Part shown: piece after piece, positions 9,045-19,223 of the stretch
Layout: each line of letters begins with the position of its first letter
Numbering within the stretch: the first letter of the stretch is position 1
Assembly (NCBI GenBank): GCA_903924985.1
Contig: CAIYDT010000247.1
Coordinates: 1-64,000, forward strand
Length of the DNA: 64,000 bases
Direction of reading: 5' to 3'
Source of the DNA: an uncultured Acetobacteraceae bacterium
Lineage (GTDB): Bacteria; Pseudomonadota; Alphaproteobacteria; Acetobacterales; Acetobacteraceae
Position numbers and translations under genes: made by a program
The notes under the pieces: generated by a model
What the model was told of the DNA's origin: nothing
Databases searched by the model: none
The model's input: only the letters and a program-made list of their open reading frames with translations

Positions 9045-10513
9045 CAGTTCCGAGCTCCGGTGTTGGGACCCATGAAAATCGAGTGGTAGACGGTCAATTC
9101 GCCGCTGCTGGTGTCGCGCAGGACGAAGTCGATGGGCGAGGAGCCTTCCCGCAGGATGGCCGGCTGGCCGCTGACGAAGACGTGGTAGGTGCCGACCGAG
9201 TCCGCCTTGACGGGCAGGCCGAGCTGATTGGCTGGGCCGAGGCCTTCGTCGGCTTCGGCGAGGATGGCGTTCGGCAGGCCGAGGGTGGACAGTTCGAAGA
9301 TAACCTGGGCCTGCGCCTTATTAACGATCTTGATGGTGTAGCCATTGCGCAGATCGCCGCTCGCCAGCCGCACGAACAGCGGCGCGCGATCGTGCTGCAC
9401 CGACAGGCCGATGCCGGGGCGCAACAGCAGGGCCGCGACCATGACGCCAGCGGCGACGACAAGAGCCGACAAATATATAACAGTGCGGGCTCGGAAGAAC
9501 CGGAATCCGGCGTGGGTGCCGGCGGCCTTGGCCGCCTGATCGGCGAGGGTGTCCCACGTGATCAGCCAGGCGGGCCGTCCGGTGCGCGCCATCACGTGGT
9601 TGCAGGCGTCGATGCACAGGCCGCAATTGATGCACTCCAACTGGATGCCATCGCGGATGTCGATGCCTGTGGGGCAGGCGGTGACGCAGGCGCCGCAATC
9701 GACGCAGTCACCGCCGGCGTTGTTGGCGCGCTTGCCGCGGGTGCGGGGCTCGCCGCGCCAGGTCTGGTAGGTGACGGTCAGGCTTTGCTCATCCAGCATG
9801 GCGGCCTGGAAACGGGGCCAGGGGCACATGTAGGTGCAGACCTGCTCGCGCGCCCAGCCGGCGAGCAGATAGGTGGTGGCGGTGAACAGGCCGGTGAAGA
9901 AATACACTTCCATGGATGCGGTGCCGGTCCAGAATTCCACCGTCACGGTGGGCGCATCGACGTAGTACATGATCCAGGCGCCGCCAGTCCAAAAGGCGAT
10001 GAAGAACCAGGCAGCGTGTTTAACGGTTTTGCGCCAGACGGTGTCGAAACGCATTGGCGCGGCATCGCGCTTCATACGTTCATTGCGATCGCCTTCTATT
10101 TTGGCCTCGATCCACATGAACAGGTCGGTCCAGACCGTCTGTGGGCAAGTGTAGCCGCACCACACCCGGCCGATCAGGCTGGTGACCAGGAACAGCGCCA
10201 CCGCGCCCATGATCAGCAGGCCGGTGAGGTAATAGATGTCCTGTGGCCAGAACTCGAGGTTAAAGAAGTAGAAACGCTCGTGGTAGATATCCAGCAGCAC
10301 CGCCTGGCTGGGCTGAGTCACGCCGCGCGACCAGCGCAGCCAGGGGAGCAGGTAATACAGGCTCAGGCAAAAGATCAGCACGGCCCATTTGAAACGCCGC
10401 ACCGGGCCGTGCACGGTCTTTGGATAGACACGCACACGGTTGGCAAAAAGGTGCTGACCGGCTTCCTCCTGCTCCAGTTGGCGTTGACGGTCGGCTTTGC
10501 TGATGTAGGACAT
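9044..10513 (-). CDS. ccoG: cbb3 oxidase accessory ferredoxin-like protein CcoG/RdxA
   Basis: A 489-residue polytopic membrane protein with two 4Fe-4S ferredoxin sites (CVDCGACVTACP and CINCGLCIDACNH) and further conserved Cys pairs (CGYTCPQ, CTYMCPW). CcoG family members reduce Cu(II) to Cu(I) for cbb3 oxidase maturation. A C-terminal immunoglobulin-like domain follows the last membrane helix. I chose the ATG at 10513 (MSYISKADR), 4 nt after the ccoP stop. An in-frame ATG 33 bp upstream would lie inside ccoP. Confidence 0.92.
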   Translation of the reverse strand: MSYISKADRQRQLEQEEAGQHLFANRVRVYPKTVHGPVRRFKWAVLIFCLSLYYLLPWLRWSRGVTQPSQAVLLDIYHERFYFFNLEFWPQDIYYLTGLLIMGAVALFLVTSLIGRVWCGYTCPQTVWTDLFMWIEAKIEGDRNERMKRDAAPMRFDTVWRKTVKHAAWFFIAFWTGGAWIMYYVDAPTVTVEFWTGTASMEVYFFTGLFTATTYLLAGWAREQVCTYMCPWPRFQAAMLDEQSLTVTYQTWRGEPRTRGKRANNAGGDCVDCGACVTACPTGIDIRDGIQLECINCGLCIDACNHVMARTGRPAWLITWDTLADQAAKAAGTHAGFRFFRARTVIYLSALVVAAGVMVAALLLRPGIGLSVQHDRAPLFVRLASGDLRNGYTIKIVNKAQAQVIFELSTLGLPNAILAEADEGLGPANQLGLPVKADSVGTYHVFVSGQPAILREGSSPIDFVLRDTSSGELTVYHSIFMGPNTGARN

Positions 10514-10517
10514 GAGG

Positions 10518-11381
10518 CTACTCGCCGCCACCCAGGCTGTGGACATACAGGGCCAGGCTCTTGATCATCGCGCTATCGAAGCGGGTGTTCCAGTTCGGCA
10601 TTACGCCCATTTGAGGGGTGGTGATCTGCGACACGACGGCTTCCCGGCTGTCGCCTTTCAGATGCACGCGCCCGGCCAGGCGAGGCGCGCCGACTTCCCG
10701 GTTGCCCTCGCCGCGATCGCCATGACAGGTAGCGCAATTGTCGGCGAAGAGCTTCTGGCCGGCCGCGGTGTTGTCGGTATTCTTGCCGTACAGTGACATG
10801 ACGTAATCCGCGACCTGCTCGATTTCCGCCGGTTTCAGAATGCCTTCGACGCCAAATTTCGGCATCTGGCTCTGGCGTGCGTCGTCCAATCCGCCGCGGA
10901 TACCGAAGGTGATGGTCTGTTGGATGTCGTCCAGCTTGCCGCCCCACAGCCAACTGCCCGCCGCCAAAGCGGGGTATCCGGGATTGCCGCCGCCGCCGGC
11001 GCCGTGGCAAGGCTGGCAGTTGTTGGCAAAGGTAATGCGGCCGGCTGTCAGCGCGATGGCCTGTAGTTGCGGATCCTTGCGGATGTCGTCGAACGACAGG
11101 GCCTTGATGCGGTCCATGTATCCGGCACGTTGTTTCAGCACCGCCGCGACGTCCTGATCGACCGCGGTGCGCTGCGAGTAACCCAGTACGCCATGGTAAT
11201 ATCCGGTGGGACCGGGCCATGAGGGGTACAGAACAAACCAGACCAGTGCCCAGGCGATGGTGGCATAGAAAATGTACACCCACCATTTTGGCAGCGGGCG
11301 GTTCAGCTCCTGCAGTCCGTCCCACACATGACCGGTGGTCATTTGGCCGGTGACGGAGTCCTTTTCGATCTTGGTTGGCAT
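10518..11381 (-). CDS. ccoP: cbb3 oxidase dihaem cytochrome c subunit CcoP
   Basis: A 287-residue membrane-anchored cytochrome c. There is one membrane helix at about residues 33-52 (WWVYIFYATIAWALVWFVL), then two c-type haem sites at 122-126 (CQPCH) and 216-220 (CATCH), each with a distal Met. It passes electrons from soluble cytochrome c to CcoO/CcoN. The ATG at 11381 follows ACAGGAG. A longer reading frame upstream overlaps ccoQ and is rejected. Confidence 0.94.
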   Translation of the reverse strand: MPTKIEKDSVTGQMTTGHVWDGLQELNRPLPKWWVYIFYATIAWALVWFVLYPSWPGPTGYYHGVLGYSQRTAVDQDVAAVLKQRAGYMDRIKALSFDDIRKDPQLQAIALTAGRITFANNCQPCHGAGGGGNPGYPALAAGSWLWGGKLDDIQQTITFGIRGGLDDARQSQMPKFGVEGILKPAEIEQVADYVMSLYGKNTDNTAAGQKLFADNCATCHGDRGEGNREVGAPRLAGRVHLKGDSREAVVSQITTPQMGVMPNWNTRFDSAMIKSLALYVHSLGGGE

Positions 11382-11395
11382 GCTATGGGCTCCTG

Positions 11396-11542
11396 TCAGC
11401 GATCGTCGTCGAGCGGGATGCGGGCGGCCTTTTCGAAGGTCGATCCGCTGCCCGGCCAGAACGTGGTCACCAGGATCATGACGAACACGGCGGCCATCAT
11501 CACCACTGAGTGGTGCTGCAGCCATTGGATGATTGCCATCAT
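11396..11542 (-). CDS. ccoQ: cbb3 oxidase small subunit CcoQ
   Basis: A 48-residue protein with one membrane helix (about 12-28, SVVMMAAVFVMILVTTFW) followed by a short cytosolic tail (PGSGSTFEKAARIPLDDD). Size, the F-W-P transition after the helix and the position between ccoO and ccoP identify CcoQ, which stabilises the complex. Two adjacent ATG codons (11542 and 11539) follow AGGAGGGG, and either could be used. Confidence 0.92.
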   Translation of the reverse strand: MMAIIQWLQHHSVVMMAAVFVMILVTTFWPGSGSTFEKAARIPLDDDR

Positions 11543-11551
11543 GGACCCCTC

Positions 11552-12268
11552 CTATTGCCGCAGGTTTTCGTTGGCGGGATCGGCGAAGTCGACCATGGTG
11601 CCCAGTACTTGCAGATAGGCGACCAAAGCGTCGAGTTCCGTGACGGTGCCGCCATGCCCGACCTGCACGGCTTTGGGATAGCGCGTCAGCAGCGCAGCGT
11701 TGTCCGCCGCCGGATCGGCCTGGGTAAGCAGATCGGCCTGGGCCTTGGCGATTTCCTCATCCGTATAGGGCACCCCAACGGCACGCTGCGCTTTGAGGCG
11801 GTTCATGAGGTCGTCGGTGTCCAGGGGGGTGCTCGCCAGGAAGGCGTAGTGCGGCATCAGCGATTCCGGCACGACGCTTTGGGCGTTGATCAAATGTGCG
11901 TAGTGCCAGTCGTTGGAGTATTTGCCGCCCACCCGAGCCAGATCGGGACCGATACGTTTGGAACCCCATTGGAAGGGGTGATCGTACATGCTCTCCGCGG
12001 CGATGGAGTAGTGGCCGTAGCGTTCCACCTCATCACGCAGTGCTCGTATCATCTGGCTATGGCAGACGTAGCAGCCCTCGCGGACGTAGATGTCACGTCC
12101 GCGCGATTCCAGCGGGGTGTAAGGGCGCACGCCCTTTACATGCTCCACGGTGGTTTCGATGGTGAACAGGGGAATGACCTCCACGATGCCGCCGATGGAG
12201 ATGACCAGCAGGGTCAGCACCAGCATCAGGAAGGCATTTTTCTCGATTGTTTCGTGGCGAATAAACAT
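11552..12268 (-). CDS. ccoO: cbb3 oxidase monohaem cytochrome c subunit CcoO
   Basis: A 238-residue subunit with an N-terminal membrane anchor (about 10-35) and one c-type haem site CYVCH at 66-70. The surrounding sequence [17 protein letters not shown] and the later [22 protein letters not shown] are standard for CcoO. It lies 4 bp after ccoN and belongs to the structural part of the operon. The length is normal for the family. Confidence 0.95.
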   Translation of the reverse strand: MFIRHETIEKNAFLMLVLTLLVISIGGIVEVIPLFTIETTVEHVKGVRPYTPLESRGRDIYVREGCYVCHSQMIRALRDEVERYGHYSIAAESMYDHPFQWGSKRIGPDLARVGGKYSNDWHYAHLINAQSVVPESLMPHYAFLASTPLDTDDLMNRLKAQRAVGVPYTDEEIAKAQADLLTQADPAADNAALLTRYPKAVQVGHGGTVTELDALVAYLQVLGTMVDFADPANENLRQ

Positions 12269-12272
12269 CGTC

Positions 12273-13724
12273 CTATTCTCCCGCCACGAGTGCGCCCATG
12301 GGCAGCGCTTCGTGTTTCGACGTGGATGGGCTGCGGACGGTTTGGATGAGATTGTAAACCATGATCAGCATCCCGATCAGGAACAGCACGCCGCCCAGCA
12401 TGCGGATGACGTAGTAGGGGTGCACCGCATTGACGGATTCCGCGAAGGAGTATTGCAGGAACCCGAAGGCATCGTAGGCGCGCCACATCAGGCCTTGCAT
12501 GATTCCCGCCACCCACATCGAGGTGATGTAGAACACGATTCCCAAGGTCGAGATCCAGAAGTGCCAGGAAGCCAGCGTCTTGGAGTACAGGCCTTCGCGT
12601 TTCCACAGCACGGGCACCAGGTAATACAGCGCACCGAAGGTGATGAAAGCCACCCAGCCCAATGTGCCGGAATGCACATGGCCAATGCCCCAATCGGTGT
12701 AGTGCGACAAGGCGTTGACGCTGCGGATCGACATCACCGGGCCTTCGAACGTCGACATGCCATAAAATCCAACGGCGGTGACGGAAAAGCGCAGGCCGGG
12801 ATCGGTGCGCAATTTATCCCAGGCACCCGACAAGGTCATGATGCCGTTGATCATGCCGCCCCAGGAGGGCATCCACAGCATGACCGAGAAGGCCATGCCC
12901 AGCGTTTGCGTCCAGTCCGGCAGCGCTGTCCAATGCAGGTGGTGCGGGCCGGCCCAGATGTACATGAACACAAGCGACCAGAAATGCACGATCGAAAGGC
13001 GGTAGGAGTAGATGGGCCGGCCGGACGCCTTGGGAATGAAGTAGTACATCATCCCCAGGAACCCCGCGGTCAGGAAGAACCCCACCGCGTTGTGTCCGTA
13101 CCACCACTGGATCATCGCGTTCTGCACGCCGGAGGCGACGTTGTAACTCTTAGCGGTAAACAGCGACACCGGCATCGCCAGATTGTCGCCCAGATGCAGC
13201 ACCGCGATCGTCAGGATGAATGCCATGAAGAACCAGTTGGCGACGTAGATGTGTGGTTCCTCCCGTTTGAAAACGGTGCCGATGAAGATGACCGCGTAGG
13301 TGACCCACACGACCGTCAGCCACAGGTCCAGATGCCACTCGGGTTCGGCGTATTCCTGGCCCTGGCTAAAGCCCATCACGTAGGACAAAGCCGCCATGAC
13401 GATGAAAAACTGGTAGCCCCAGAAGACGAAGTTGGCCAAAGCCTCACCGCCGAACAGGCGGGCCCGGCAGGTGCGCTGTACGATGTAGAACGATGTGGCG
13501 AACAGCGCGGAGCCGCCGAAAGCAAAGATCGCCGCAGACGTATGCACCGGCCGCAAGCGACCGAAATTGGTGAAGGACAGGCCCAGGTTCAGGGTCGGCC
13601 AAGCGAGCTGGGAGGCGATGACAACGCCTACCAGGAAGGCGACGACGCCCCAGAAGACCGTGGCGATGACGAACTTCTTGACGACGGCGTCGTTGTAGGG
13701 AAGAGCTGGGGCGTGATCAGACAT
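12273..13724 (-). CDS. ccoN: cbb3 oxidase catalytic subunit CcoN
   Basis: A 483-residue haem-copper oxidase subunit I of the C type, with about 12 membrane helices. The conserved [11 protein letters not shown] (copper-site His and cross-linked Tyr) and [11 protein letters not shown] segments are intact. It reduces oxygen at low concentrations and pumps protons. It is the first structural gene of ccoNOQP and overlaps the preceding 70-residue membrane-protein gene by 8 nt. An FNR-type box lies about 290 bp upstream of its start and probably drives the whole operon under oxygen limitation. Confidence 0.95.
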   Translation of the reverse strand: MSDHAPALPYNDAVVKKFVIATVFWGVVAFLVGVVIASQLAWPTLNLGLSFTNFGRLRPVHTSAAIFAFGGSALFATSFYIVQRTCRARLFGGEALANFVFWGYQFFIVMAALSYVMGFSQGQEYAEPEWHLDLWLTVVWVTYAVIFIGTVFKREEPHIYVANWFFMAFILTIAVLHLGDNLAMPVSLFTAKSYNVASGVQNAMIQWWYGHNAVGFFLTAGFLGMMYYFIPKASGRPIYSYRLSIVHFWSLVFMYIWAGPHHLHWTALPDWTQTLGMAFSVMLWMPSWGGMINGIMTLSGAWDKLRTDPGLRFSVTAVGFYGMSTFEGPVMSIRSVNALSHYTDWGIGHVHSGTLGWVAFITFGALYYLVPVLWKREGLYSKTLASWHFWISTLGIVFYITSMWVAGIMQGLMWRAYDAFGFLQYSFAESVNAVHPYYVIRMLGGVLFLIGMLIMVYNLIQTVRSPSTSKHEALPMGALVAGE

Positions 13725-13929
13725 GCCAGTTCTCCCCGCGCTGATAGGCTTCGGCTTTGTCGTAGTGGCGGCGGATCAGGCCCACGACGAAGGCGGCGGC
13801 GAATCCGGCCAATGACAGGCCGAAGACGTACATTTCGTTATCGGTCGCACCTGATGCCAATACCAAGCCGATAAGGCCGAATACCAGCATCATCGCCCCA
13901 ACGACGATATCCCCTGTTTCCACTTCCAT
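13717..13929 (-). CDS. Small two-helix membrane protein heading the cco operon
   Basis: A 70-residue protein with two predicted membrane helices (about 9-26 and 35-52) and a basic-to-polar tail ([18 protein letters not shown]). Its 3' end overlaps ccoN by 8 nt, so the two are translationally coupled and it is the first gene after the FNR box. I do not recognise a named family. It is not CcoQ or CcoS, both of which are found elsewhere in the operon. An assembly factor or extra small subunit for the oxidase is a reasonable guess, based on position only. Confidence 0.75.
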   Translation of the reverse strand: MEVETGDIVVGAMMLVFGLIGLVLASGATDNEMYVFGLSLAGFAAAFVVGLIRRHYDKAEAYQRGENWHV

Positions 13930-14010
13930 GCTTTGTGCCCTCCGTGGCCCGATCATGGCCTCTGATGCCCGATTGTGGCAATAAGGTTCGTGTTTTGTCG
14001 CATTGCAGCA

Positions 14011-14024
14011 TTGACCCAGATCAA
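14011..14024. promoter_or_regulatory. FNR/FixK-type box (TTGACCCAGATCAA)
   Basis: The sequence fits TTGAY-N4-RTCAA with one deviation in the left half-site. It lies in the divergent region between the cco operon and the TauE-like gene. If it acts at -41.5 on the cco operon, transcription would start near 13976, leaving a sensible ~47-nt leader to the ATG at 13929. The same rule on the plus strand would put the start inside the TauE-like gene, so cco is the likely target. Confidence 0.8.
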
Positions 14025-14054
14025 TGCGCGGTCCGGCGGAGGGGAACGTATAGC

Positions 14055-14729
14055 ATGTTCGTGGACACATTGCTGGCTTGGTGCGGGACAATTCCGGCGG
14101 CGAATGGCACCGTGCTGGCACTGTTTGTCGCTGGCCTGGTCGGCGCCCCCCTGCATTGCGGCGCGATGTGCGGCGGCTTTGTGCTGGGGCAGGTGGCGGA
14201 CCGCATGGCATCGGTGCCCGCCGGCCGGCTGTGCGAGTGGCGACGAATCGGCGGCGGCGCCCTGGCGCCCTATCATTTGGGCCGGCTCACGACCTATGCG
14301 CTGTTGGGCGCGGTCGCGGGCGGCGGGTCCGCGGCTTTGTTGCCCCACTGGATGGCGACGGTTCTGCTGCTTCTGGGTGCGGCCCTGCTTCTGATGCGAG
14401 GCTTCTCCTATTCGCCCCGAATCTGGGGCCGAGCAGTTGCCAGCATGGCTCGGCGGGCCGGGGGAAACCGGTATGCTCTGGGTGTCGCGCTTGGGTTTCT
14501 GCCCTGCGGGTTCCTCTATGCCGCGCTGACGATCGCGGCGGCGGGGCAATCGGCGGCCGGTGGTGCCTTGGGCATGCTGGCGTTCGGGCTGGGGACGGTG
14601 CCAACGCTGGTGGCGGTCGGGATCGCGGGGCAAGTGGCGGGGCGGCGGTGGCAGCGACAGATCGCTCGCTGGGCGCCGGCGCTGATGGTGGTGAACGCGG
14701 TCCTGCTGGTCGGGCTGGCGATTGATTAG
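14055..14729 (+). CDS. Sulfite exporter TauE/SafE-like protein (COG2836 type)
   Basis: A 224-residue membrane protein with about six helices. The early APLHCGAMCGGF and the later GFLPCGFLYAAL motifs are typical of the COG2836 TauE/SafE-like proteins often found next to cbb3 oxidase genes. The paired Cys/Met residues suggest metal handling, possibly copper, but this is inference. The ATG at 14055 follows GGAGGGG by about 10 nt, and upstream in-frame codons have no ribosome site. It is divergent from the cco operon, and its stop overlaps that of the convergent ABC gene. Confidence 0.8.
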   Translation: MFVDTLLAWCGTIPAANGTVLALFVAGLVGAPLHCGAMCGGFVLGQVADRMASVPAGRLCEWRRIGGGALAPYHLGRLTTYALLGAVAGGGSAALLPHWMATVLLLLGAALLLMRGFSYSPRIWGRAVASMARRAGGNRYALGVALGFLPCGFLYAALTIAAAGQSAAGGALGMLAFGLGTVPTLVAVGIAGQVAGRRWQRQIARWAPALMVVNAVLLVGLAID

Positions 14730-15736
14730 CGCGGCGCCGTTTGCAGGTGGCAGCTCACCGCCCGCCCGCCGCCGAGGTCGGTCAAAAGCGGTGGGGTCGT
14801 CGCGCAGACCGCCATTGCGACCGGGCACCTCGTGTGGAACCGGCAACCGGAGGGCGGGGTCAGCGCGCTCGGGACCTCGCCGCTGACGATGTGGCGCGGC
14901 CTTGTCGCCTCGATCGCCGGGCTGGGGATGGGGATCGCGGCCAGCAGGGCTTGCGTGTAGGGGTGCAACGGCTTGGTATAGAGTTCCTCGCGCCGGGCGA
15001 TTTCGACGATTTGTCCGAGGTACATGACGGCGATGCGGTGGCTGATGTGGCGCACCACCGACAAATCGTGGGCGATGAAGATCATGCCGATGCCCATGCG
15101 GTCCCGCAGGTCCTGTAGCAGGTTCACGACCTGGGCCTGGATCGACACGTCCAGCGCCGACACCGGCTCATCGCAGATCAGCAGTGCCGGTTCCACCGCC
15201 AGTGCTCGGGCGATCGCGATGCGCTGACGCTGCCCGCCGGAGAATTCGTGCGGGTAGCGGCTGGCCATCTCCTCGGTGAGGCCGACGGTGGTCAGTAGCT
15301 GACGGACCTTTTCGCGGCGGTCGGACCGTTCGCCAATGGCATGCACCGCCAGCGGCTCGCCCACGATGCCGGCCACGGTCATGCGCGGGTTCAGGGAGCC
15401 GAACGGGTCCTGGTAGACCATCTGCATGCGCCGCCGGATCGGGCGCATTTGGGTGCGGTTGTGGGCGGTGATGTCCACGCCCTCGAACACGATCCGCCCG
15501 CCGGTGGGGTCCTGCATGCGCAGCACTGCCAGGCCGGTGGTGGATTTGCCGCAGCCGCTTTCCCCCACCAGGCCCAGCGTCTCGCCGGGTGCCAGGGTGA
15601 ACGATACGCCGTCGACCGCCCGTACCCGCCCGGTTTCGCGCGGCACCACGACGCCGGCCATGACCGGGAAATGGACTTGCAGGTCCTCGACCTGAAGAAG
15701 GGGGGCGTTAGGCGGCATGCAGGAAACAGGCGGCAT
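14726..15736 (-). CDS. Peptide ABC transporter ATPase (DppF/OppF type)
   Basis: A 336-residue ABC ATPase. Walker A is GESGCGKST, the signature is FSGGQRQR, Walker B is LLICDEP and the switch His is in FIAHDLS. The C-terminal oligopeptide-type extension contains the Cys-rich [14 protein letters not shown] element. It powers a dipeptide-type importer together with the neighbouring DppD-type ATPase. The gene overlaps the DppD-type gene by 29 nt. A start at 15718 (MPPNAPLLQ) is equally possible. Confidence 0.9.
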   Translation of the reverse strand: MPPVSCMPPNAPLLQVEDLQVHFPVMAGVVVPRETGRVRAVDGVSFTLAPGETLGLVGESGCGKSTTGLAVLRMQDPTGGRIVFEGVDITAHNRTQMRPIRRRMQMVYQDPFGSLNPRMTVAGIVGEPLAVHAIGERSDRREKVRQLLTTVGLTEEMASRYPHEFSGGQRQRIAIARALAVEPALLICDEPVSALDVSIQAQVVNLLQDLRDRMGIGMIFIAHDLSVVRHISHRIAVMYLGQIVEIARREELYTKPLHPYTQALLAAIPIPSPAIEATRPRHIVSGEVPSALTPPSGCRFHTRCPVAMAVCATTPPLLTDLGGGRAVSCHLQTAPR

Positions 15737-16685
15737 GGTGGTTGGCGGCGACCTCGGTCAGCGGCGGGACGCCGGTTTTGCAACGATCGTGCGCCCGGCC
15801 GCAGCGCGGCGCGAAGGAGCAGCCGGAGGGTAAAAAAGCGAGATCGGGCGGTTGCCCTTCGATGGCGGTCAATCGACTGCCGGCCTCGGAGTCGAGGCGC
15901 GGCACCGAGGCCATCAGGCCGATCGTGTAGGGGTGCGATGGCCGATCGTAGATGTCGTAGGCCGTTCCGGCCTCCACGATGCGCCCGCCGTACATCACCG
16001 CCACCCGGTCGGCGTAGCGCGCTACGACGCCGAGGTCGTGGGTGATCAGGATCAGAGCGGAACCGGTGTCGCGGGTGACCTCCTTCAGTAGGTCCAGGAT
16101 TTGCGCCTGCACCGTGACATCCAGCGCCGTCGTGGGTTCGTCGGCGATCAGCAGGCGGGGTTCGCAGGCCAGCGCCATGGCGATCATGGCGCGCTGGCGC
16201 ATGCCGCCGGAGAACTGGTGCGGCCAGGAATCCACCCGTTTCGCGGCATCGGGCACCCGCACGCGGGCCAGCAGCTTGCCCGCCATTTCGATCGCCTTTG
16301 TCCAGGGCGTGCCGCGATGCACGTTCAGCGGTTCCGCGATCTGCATCCCGATGGGGAGGGACGGGTTCAACGAGCTCATAGGCTCCTGAAAAATCATTGC
16401 GATGCGGTTGCCGCGGATGCGCCGCATCGCGGCTTCAGGCAGAGCGAGGAGATTCTCACCCTCGAACAGAACCTCGCCCGACACGATGCGGCCGGGCGGC
16501 ACCGGGATCAGACGCAGCAGCGATAGGGCGGTGACGCTCTTGCCCGATCCGGACTCACCGACGATGGCCAGGGTTTCTCTGGCGTGGACATCGAAGGACA
16601 CGCCATCGACCGCGCGCACCCGGCCTCGTTCGGTGCGGAATTCGGTCGTCAGGCCGCGGACGCTCAGGAGGGGCGGTTGGGACAC
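15708..16685 (-). CDS. Peptide ABC transporter ATPase (DppD/OppD type)
   Basis: A 325-residue ABC ATPase with Walker [10 protein letters not shown], signature FSGGMRQR and Walker B LLIADEP. The C-terminal [14 protein letters not shown] segment is typical of DppD/OppD subunits. The start is GTG at 16685, placed directly after the TGA of the binding-protein gene, so the two are coupled. It forms the importer with the DppF-type ATPase and the two permeases. Confidence 0.9.
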   Translation of the reverse strand: MSQPPLLSVRGLTTEFRTERGRVRAVDGVSFDVHARETLAIVGESGSGKSVTALSLLRLIPVPPGRIVSGEVLFEGENLLALPEAAMRRIRGNRIAMIFQEPMSSLNPSLPIGMQIAEPLNVHRGTPWTKAIEMAGKLLARVRVPDAAKRVDSWPHQFSGGMRQRAMIAMALACEPRLLIADEPTTALDVTVQAQILDLLKEVTRDTGSALILITHDLGVVARYADRVAVMYGGRIVEAGTAYDIYDRPSHPYTIGLMASVPRLDSEAGSRLTAIEGQPPDLAFLPSGCSFAPRCGRAHDRCKTGVPPLTEVAANHHAACFLHAA

Positions 16686-18368
16686 TCAGTGCCCCATCTG
16701 CTTTTTCATGTCCTGGTCGATCCATAGCCGAGCGTAGATAGGGCCGGGGCGCACGGCGCCGGCGCGGAGTTCGCCGCCATAATTCTTCACCCAGGGCCAC
16801 CAGGCGGTATAGTTATACGGGGTAGGCAACCAAATATACGGCGCCTTATCGAGGATTTCCCGCGTCAGCTCCTTGACGATCTTTTGGCGGGCTGGTTCGT
16901 CACGGGTGCGGTACATCTCCATCAGCTTGGCGTCATAGGCGGGGTCGGACCATTGGGAGGGGTTCCACACCTCCTTGGTGAAGAAGCTCTTGTGCAAGGT
17001 GCGCGTTGGGTTGGTGTGGCCGTTGTTCATGAAATAGCCGGGGGCGTTGGTCTTCGAGGTCATCGCCGACAGGAAGGCGGCGTATTCCATCGGCTGGATT
17101 TCCAGCTTCACGCCCACCTGTTCCAGGTAGGCCGCGACCAAGGGCAGCAGGTCCATGTGGTCGGCGTTGCAGGCGCAGACCTGGACTTTGAAAGTGAAAC
17201 CCTTGGGGTAGCCGGCCTCGACCAGCAGCTTTTTGGCCTTGTCCGGGTTATACTGGAATAACTCCTTGATGCTGTCCGGCATCTCAGGCAGCGGCTCAAA
17301 ATACCCCGTGTAATCGGGGTGCTGCGGGTAGCCGAACAATTCCGCGTTGCCGCCGTAGTAGGATGTCACGATTTCTTGCTTGTTCACGGCATAATTCAGC
17401 GCGCGCCGGACCCGGATATCGTCGAACGGTTTGGTATCGACGCGCATCGCCAGAAAGGTTCCGGACATGTTCAGCCAGCGCGACCATTTGAGCTGGGGGG
17501 CGCTTTTCTTCAGGCTTTCGACATTCTGCCAGCGGACCGTCTCCAGAATATCGAGTTTCCCGGTGCGTAAGGCTGCGATCTGTGTCGCTTCGTCCTTAAT
17601 GGTGTGATAAACGACCTTGTCGACGAATGGCAGTTTGTAGTCGGCGCCGTCGATGCGTTCCTTGTCCCAGTAGTTGGGGTTTTTGGTGTAGGTGTTGGAA
17701 TTGCCCTGCACGTAGTCGGTGAGCTGGAATGGGCCGGTGCCGACGGCGTTTTTCCAATTCTGGATGCCGGCATCGGCCAATTCCTTGGCGTAAATGGGGG
17801 AATAATAACCCCAGCCGAACCGGTAATCCCACTCGGCGTGGAATTCCTTGAAGGTGAAGACCACTTCATGCTTGCCGGTGGCTTCCACGTTGGACAGGTA
17901 ATCGAAATAGCCGGCCTGGGCCTTGGGGCTGCCGGCCAGGCGGTTGTAGCTGAAGACCACATCGTCGGCGGTCAATTCGCGCGCCTGCATGACGCCCGGT
18001 TTTTCCGGGAACATGACGCCCTGGCGGAGTTTGATATCCACCCTTAGCGGGTTTTCCTTCCACTCCCAGCTTTCCGCCAACTCGCCGCGGATGGCGTCGG
18101 TCGGCAGATAGGCGTCGGCGTAGAACGGGTGGGTGCCGCCGTTGCGGGTGCTTTTCGACAGGTCGGCGGCAAATAGCTGCTCCAGGTAGTTGCCGGTGTC
18201 GTGGTTCAGCTTCCAGTTCCAGTCGGCCGGGTCGAACGACAGAGCGGACAGGGTGATGTACACCGTGCCGACATCCAGGGTGCCGCCGGGCTTTGGTGCC
18301 TCCGCCGTGGCGGTGCCGGCCCATGCCAGCCCCAGCAGTCCGAACAGCGCGTTCCGCAGTTTGTTCAT
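16686..18368 (-). CDS. Peptide-type ABC transporter solute-binding protein (family 5)
   Basis: A 560-residue periplasmic binding protein of the DppA/OppA family. It has a Sec signal peptide (MNKLRNALFGLLGLAWAGTA, likely cleaved after TATA) and the SBP-family-5 body, with AESWEWKENPLRVDIKLRQG and DDIRVRRALNYAVNKQEI. It is encoded between the permease and ATPase genes of the same importer. The ligand is unknown. The neighbouring D-aminoacylase and hydantoinase genes suggest a modified or D-amino-acid-containing compound, which is inference. Confidence 0.9.
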   Translation of the reverse strand: MNKLRNALFGLLGLAWAGTATAEAPKPGGTLDVGTVYITLSALSFDPADWNWKLNHDTGNYLEQLFAADLSKSTRNGGTHPFYADAYLPTDAIRGELAESWEWKENPLRVDIKLRQGVMFPEKPGVMQARELTADDVVFSYNRLAGSPKAQAGYFDYLSNVEATGKHEVVFTFKEFHAEWDYRFGWGYYSPIYAKELADAGIQNWKNAVGTGPFQLTDYVQGNSNTYTKNPNYWDKERIDGADYKLPFVDKVVYHTIKDEATQIAALRTGKLDILETVRWQNVESLKKSAPQLKWSRWLNMSGTFLAMRVDTKPFDDIRVRRALNYAVNKQEIVTSYYGGNAELFGYPQHPDYTGYFEPLPEMPDSIKELFQYNPDKAKKLLVEAGYPKGFTFKVQVCACNADHMDLLPLVAAYLEQVGVKLEIQPMEYAAFLSAMTSKTNAPGYFMNNGHTNPTRTLHKSFFTKEVWNPSQWSDPAYDAKLMEMYRTRDEPARQKIVKELTREILDKAPYIWLPTPYNYTAWWPWVKNYGGELRAGAVRPGPIYARLWIDQDMKKQMGH

Positions 18369-18380
18369 GGCGGTTTCCCC

Positions 18381-19223
18381 CTAGTTTCTGCCGCGCATGC
18401 GGGGATCGAGCAGATCGCGCAGCGCGTCGCCGAACATGGCGATGGAATAGACGACGATCGTCAGGCACAGGCCGGGTGCCAGCGCCAGCCACGGGCCTTG
18501 ATACATATAGGCCCGCCCCGAACCGCTGAGCATCCCGCCCCAGGTGGGGGCCGGCGGCGGCACGCCAAAGCCCAGGAAGGACAGGCCGGACTCCGCCAGA
18601 ATCACCGCGCCCACCCGGTTGGTGAACAGCACGATCAAGGGCGGCATCACGTTGGGCAGGATATGCTGCCACAGAATGCGGAACGTGCCGGCCCCCATCG
18701 ATTGCGCGGCGTGGACGTACATGTTCTCGCGCACCGATACCACGGTGCCGCGCACGATGCGGGAGCCGCCGATGCCCAGCAGCAGGCCCAGGATGAAAAT
18801 GATCTGCACCATTCCCGGACCGACGACCGACACCACGACGATCAGGATGATGAGGTCGGGGAAGCTCATCCACGCATCGACGAAGCGTTGGGTGACCAGA
18901 TCGGTTTTGCCGCCGAGGTAGCCGCTGACAATGCCCACCACGGCGGAGATTATGGTTGCCAGCGCCGCGCCGCAGAACCCGATGATGACCGAGAGCTGCG
19001 CCCCGTACAGGCAGCGTGAGAGCACGTCCCGCCCCAGATTGTCGGTGCCGAAGGGGAAGGCCCAAGAGGGCGGCTTGAGCCGGTTGATCGGACTGATGTG
19101 GTTGAATCCGAACGGCGCGAGGACGTCGGCGAAGACCCCGCAGAACAGAAAGATCAGGAACACCACCGCGGCGGCGACGCCCAGCGGCTTCTGGCGGAAC
19201 AGGCGGGCGACCAGCTTTTTCAT
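18381..19223 (-). CDS. Peptide ABC transporter permease (DppC type)
   Basis: A 280-residue inner-membrane permease with about six helices. The N-terminal OppC-type domain (FADVLAPFGFN) and the FPFGTDNLGRDVLSR segment are diagnostic of DppC/OppC. The cytosolic coupling loop is near AAQSMGAGTFRILWQHILPN. It overlaps the dppB-type gene by 4 nt and precedes the binding-protein gene by 12 bp. Confidence 0.92.
   Translation of the reverse strand: MKKLVARLFRQKPLGVAAAVVFLIFLFCGVFADVLAPFGFNHISPINRLKPPSWAFPFGTDNLGRDVLSRCLYGAQLSVIIGFCGAALATIISAVVGIVSGYLGGKTDLVTQRFVDAWMSFPDLIILIVVVSVVGPGMVQIIFILGLLLGIGGSRIVRGTVVSVRENMYVHAAQSMGAGTFRILWQHILPNVMPPLIVLFTNRVGAVILAESGLSFLGFGVPPPAPTWGGMLSGSGRAYMYQGPWLALAPGLCLTIVVYSIAMFGDALRDLLDPRMRGRN

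Noticed and set aside
9083-10564. Very long plus-strand frame opposite ccoG, and similar ones at 12150-13874 and 26083-28053
   Set aside because: They are antisense shadows of ccoG, ccoO/ccoN and hyuA caused by high GC; the minus-strand genes have clear family motifs.
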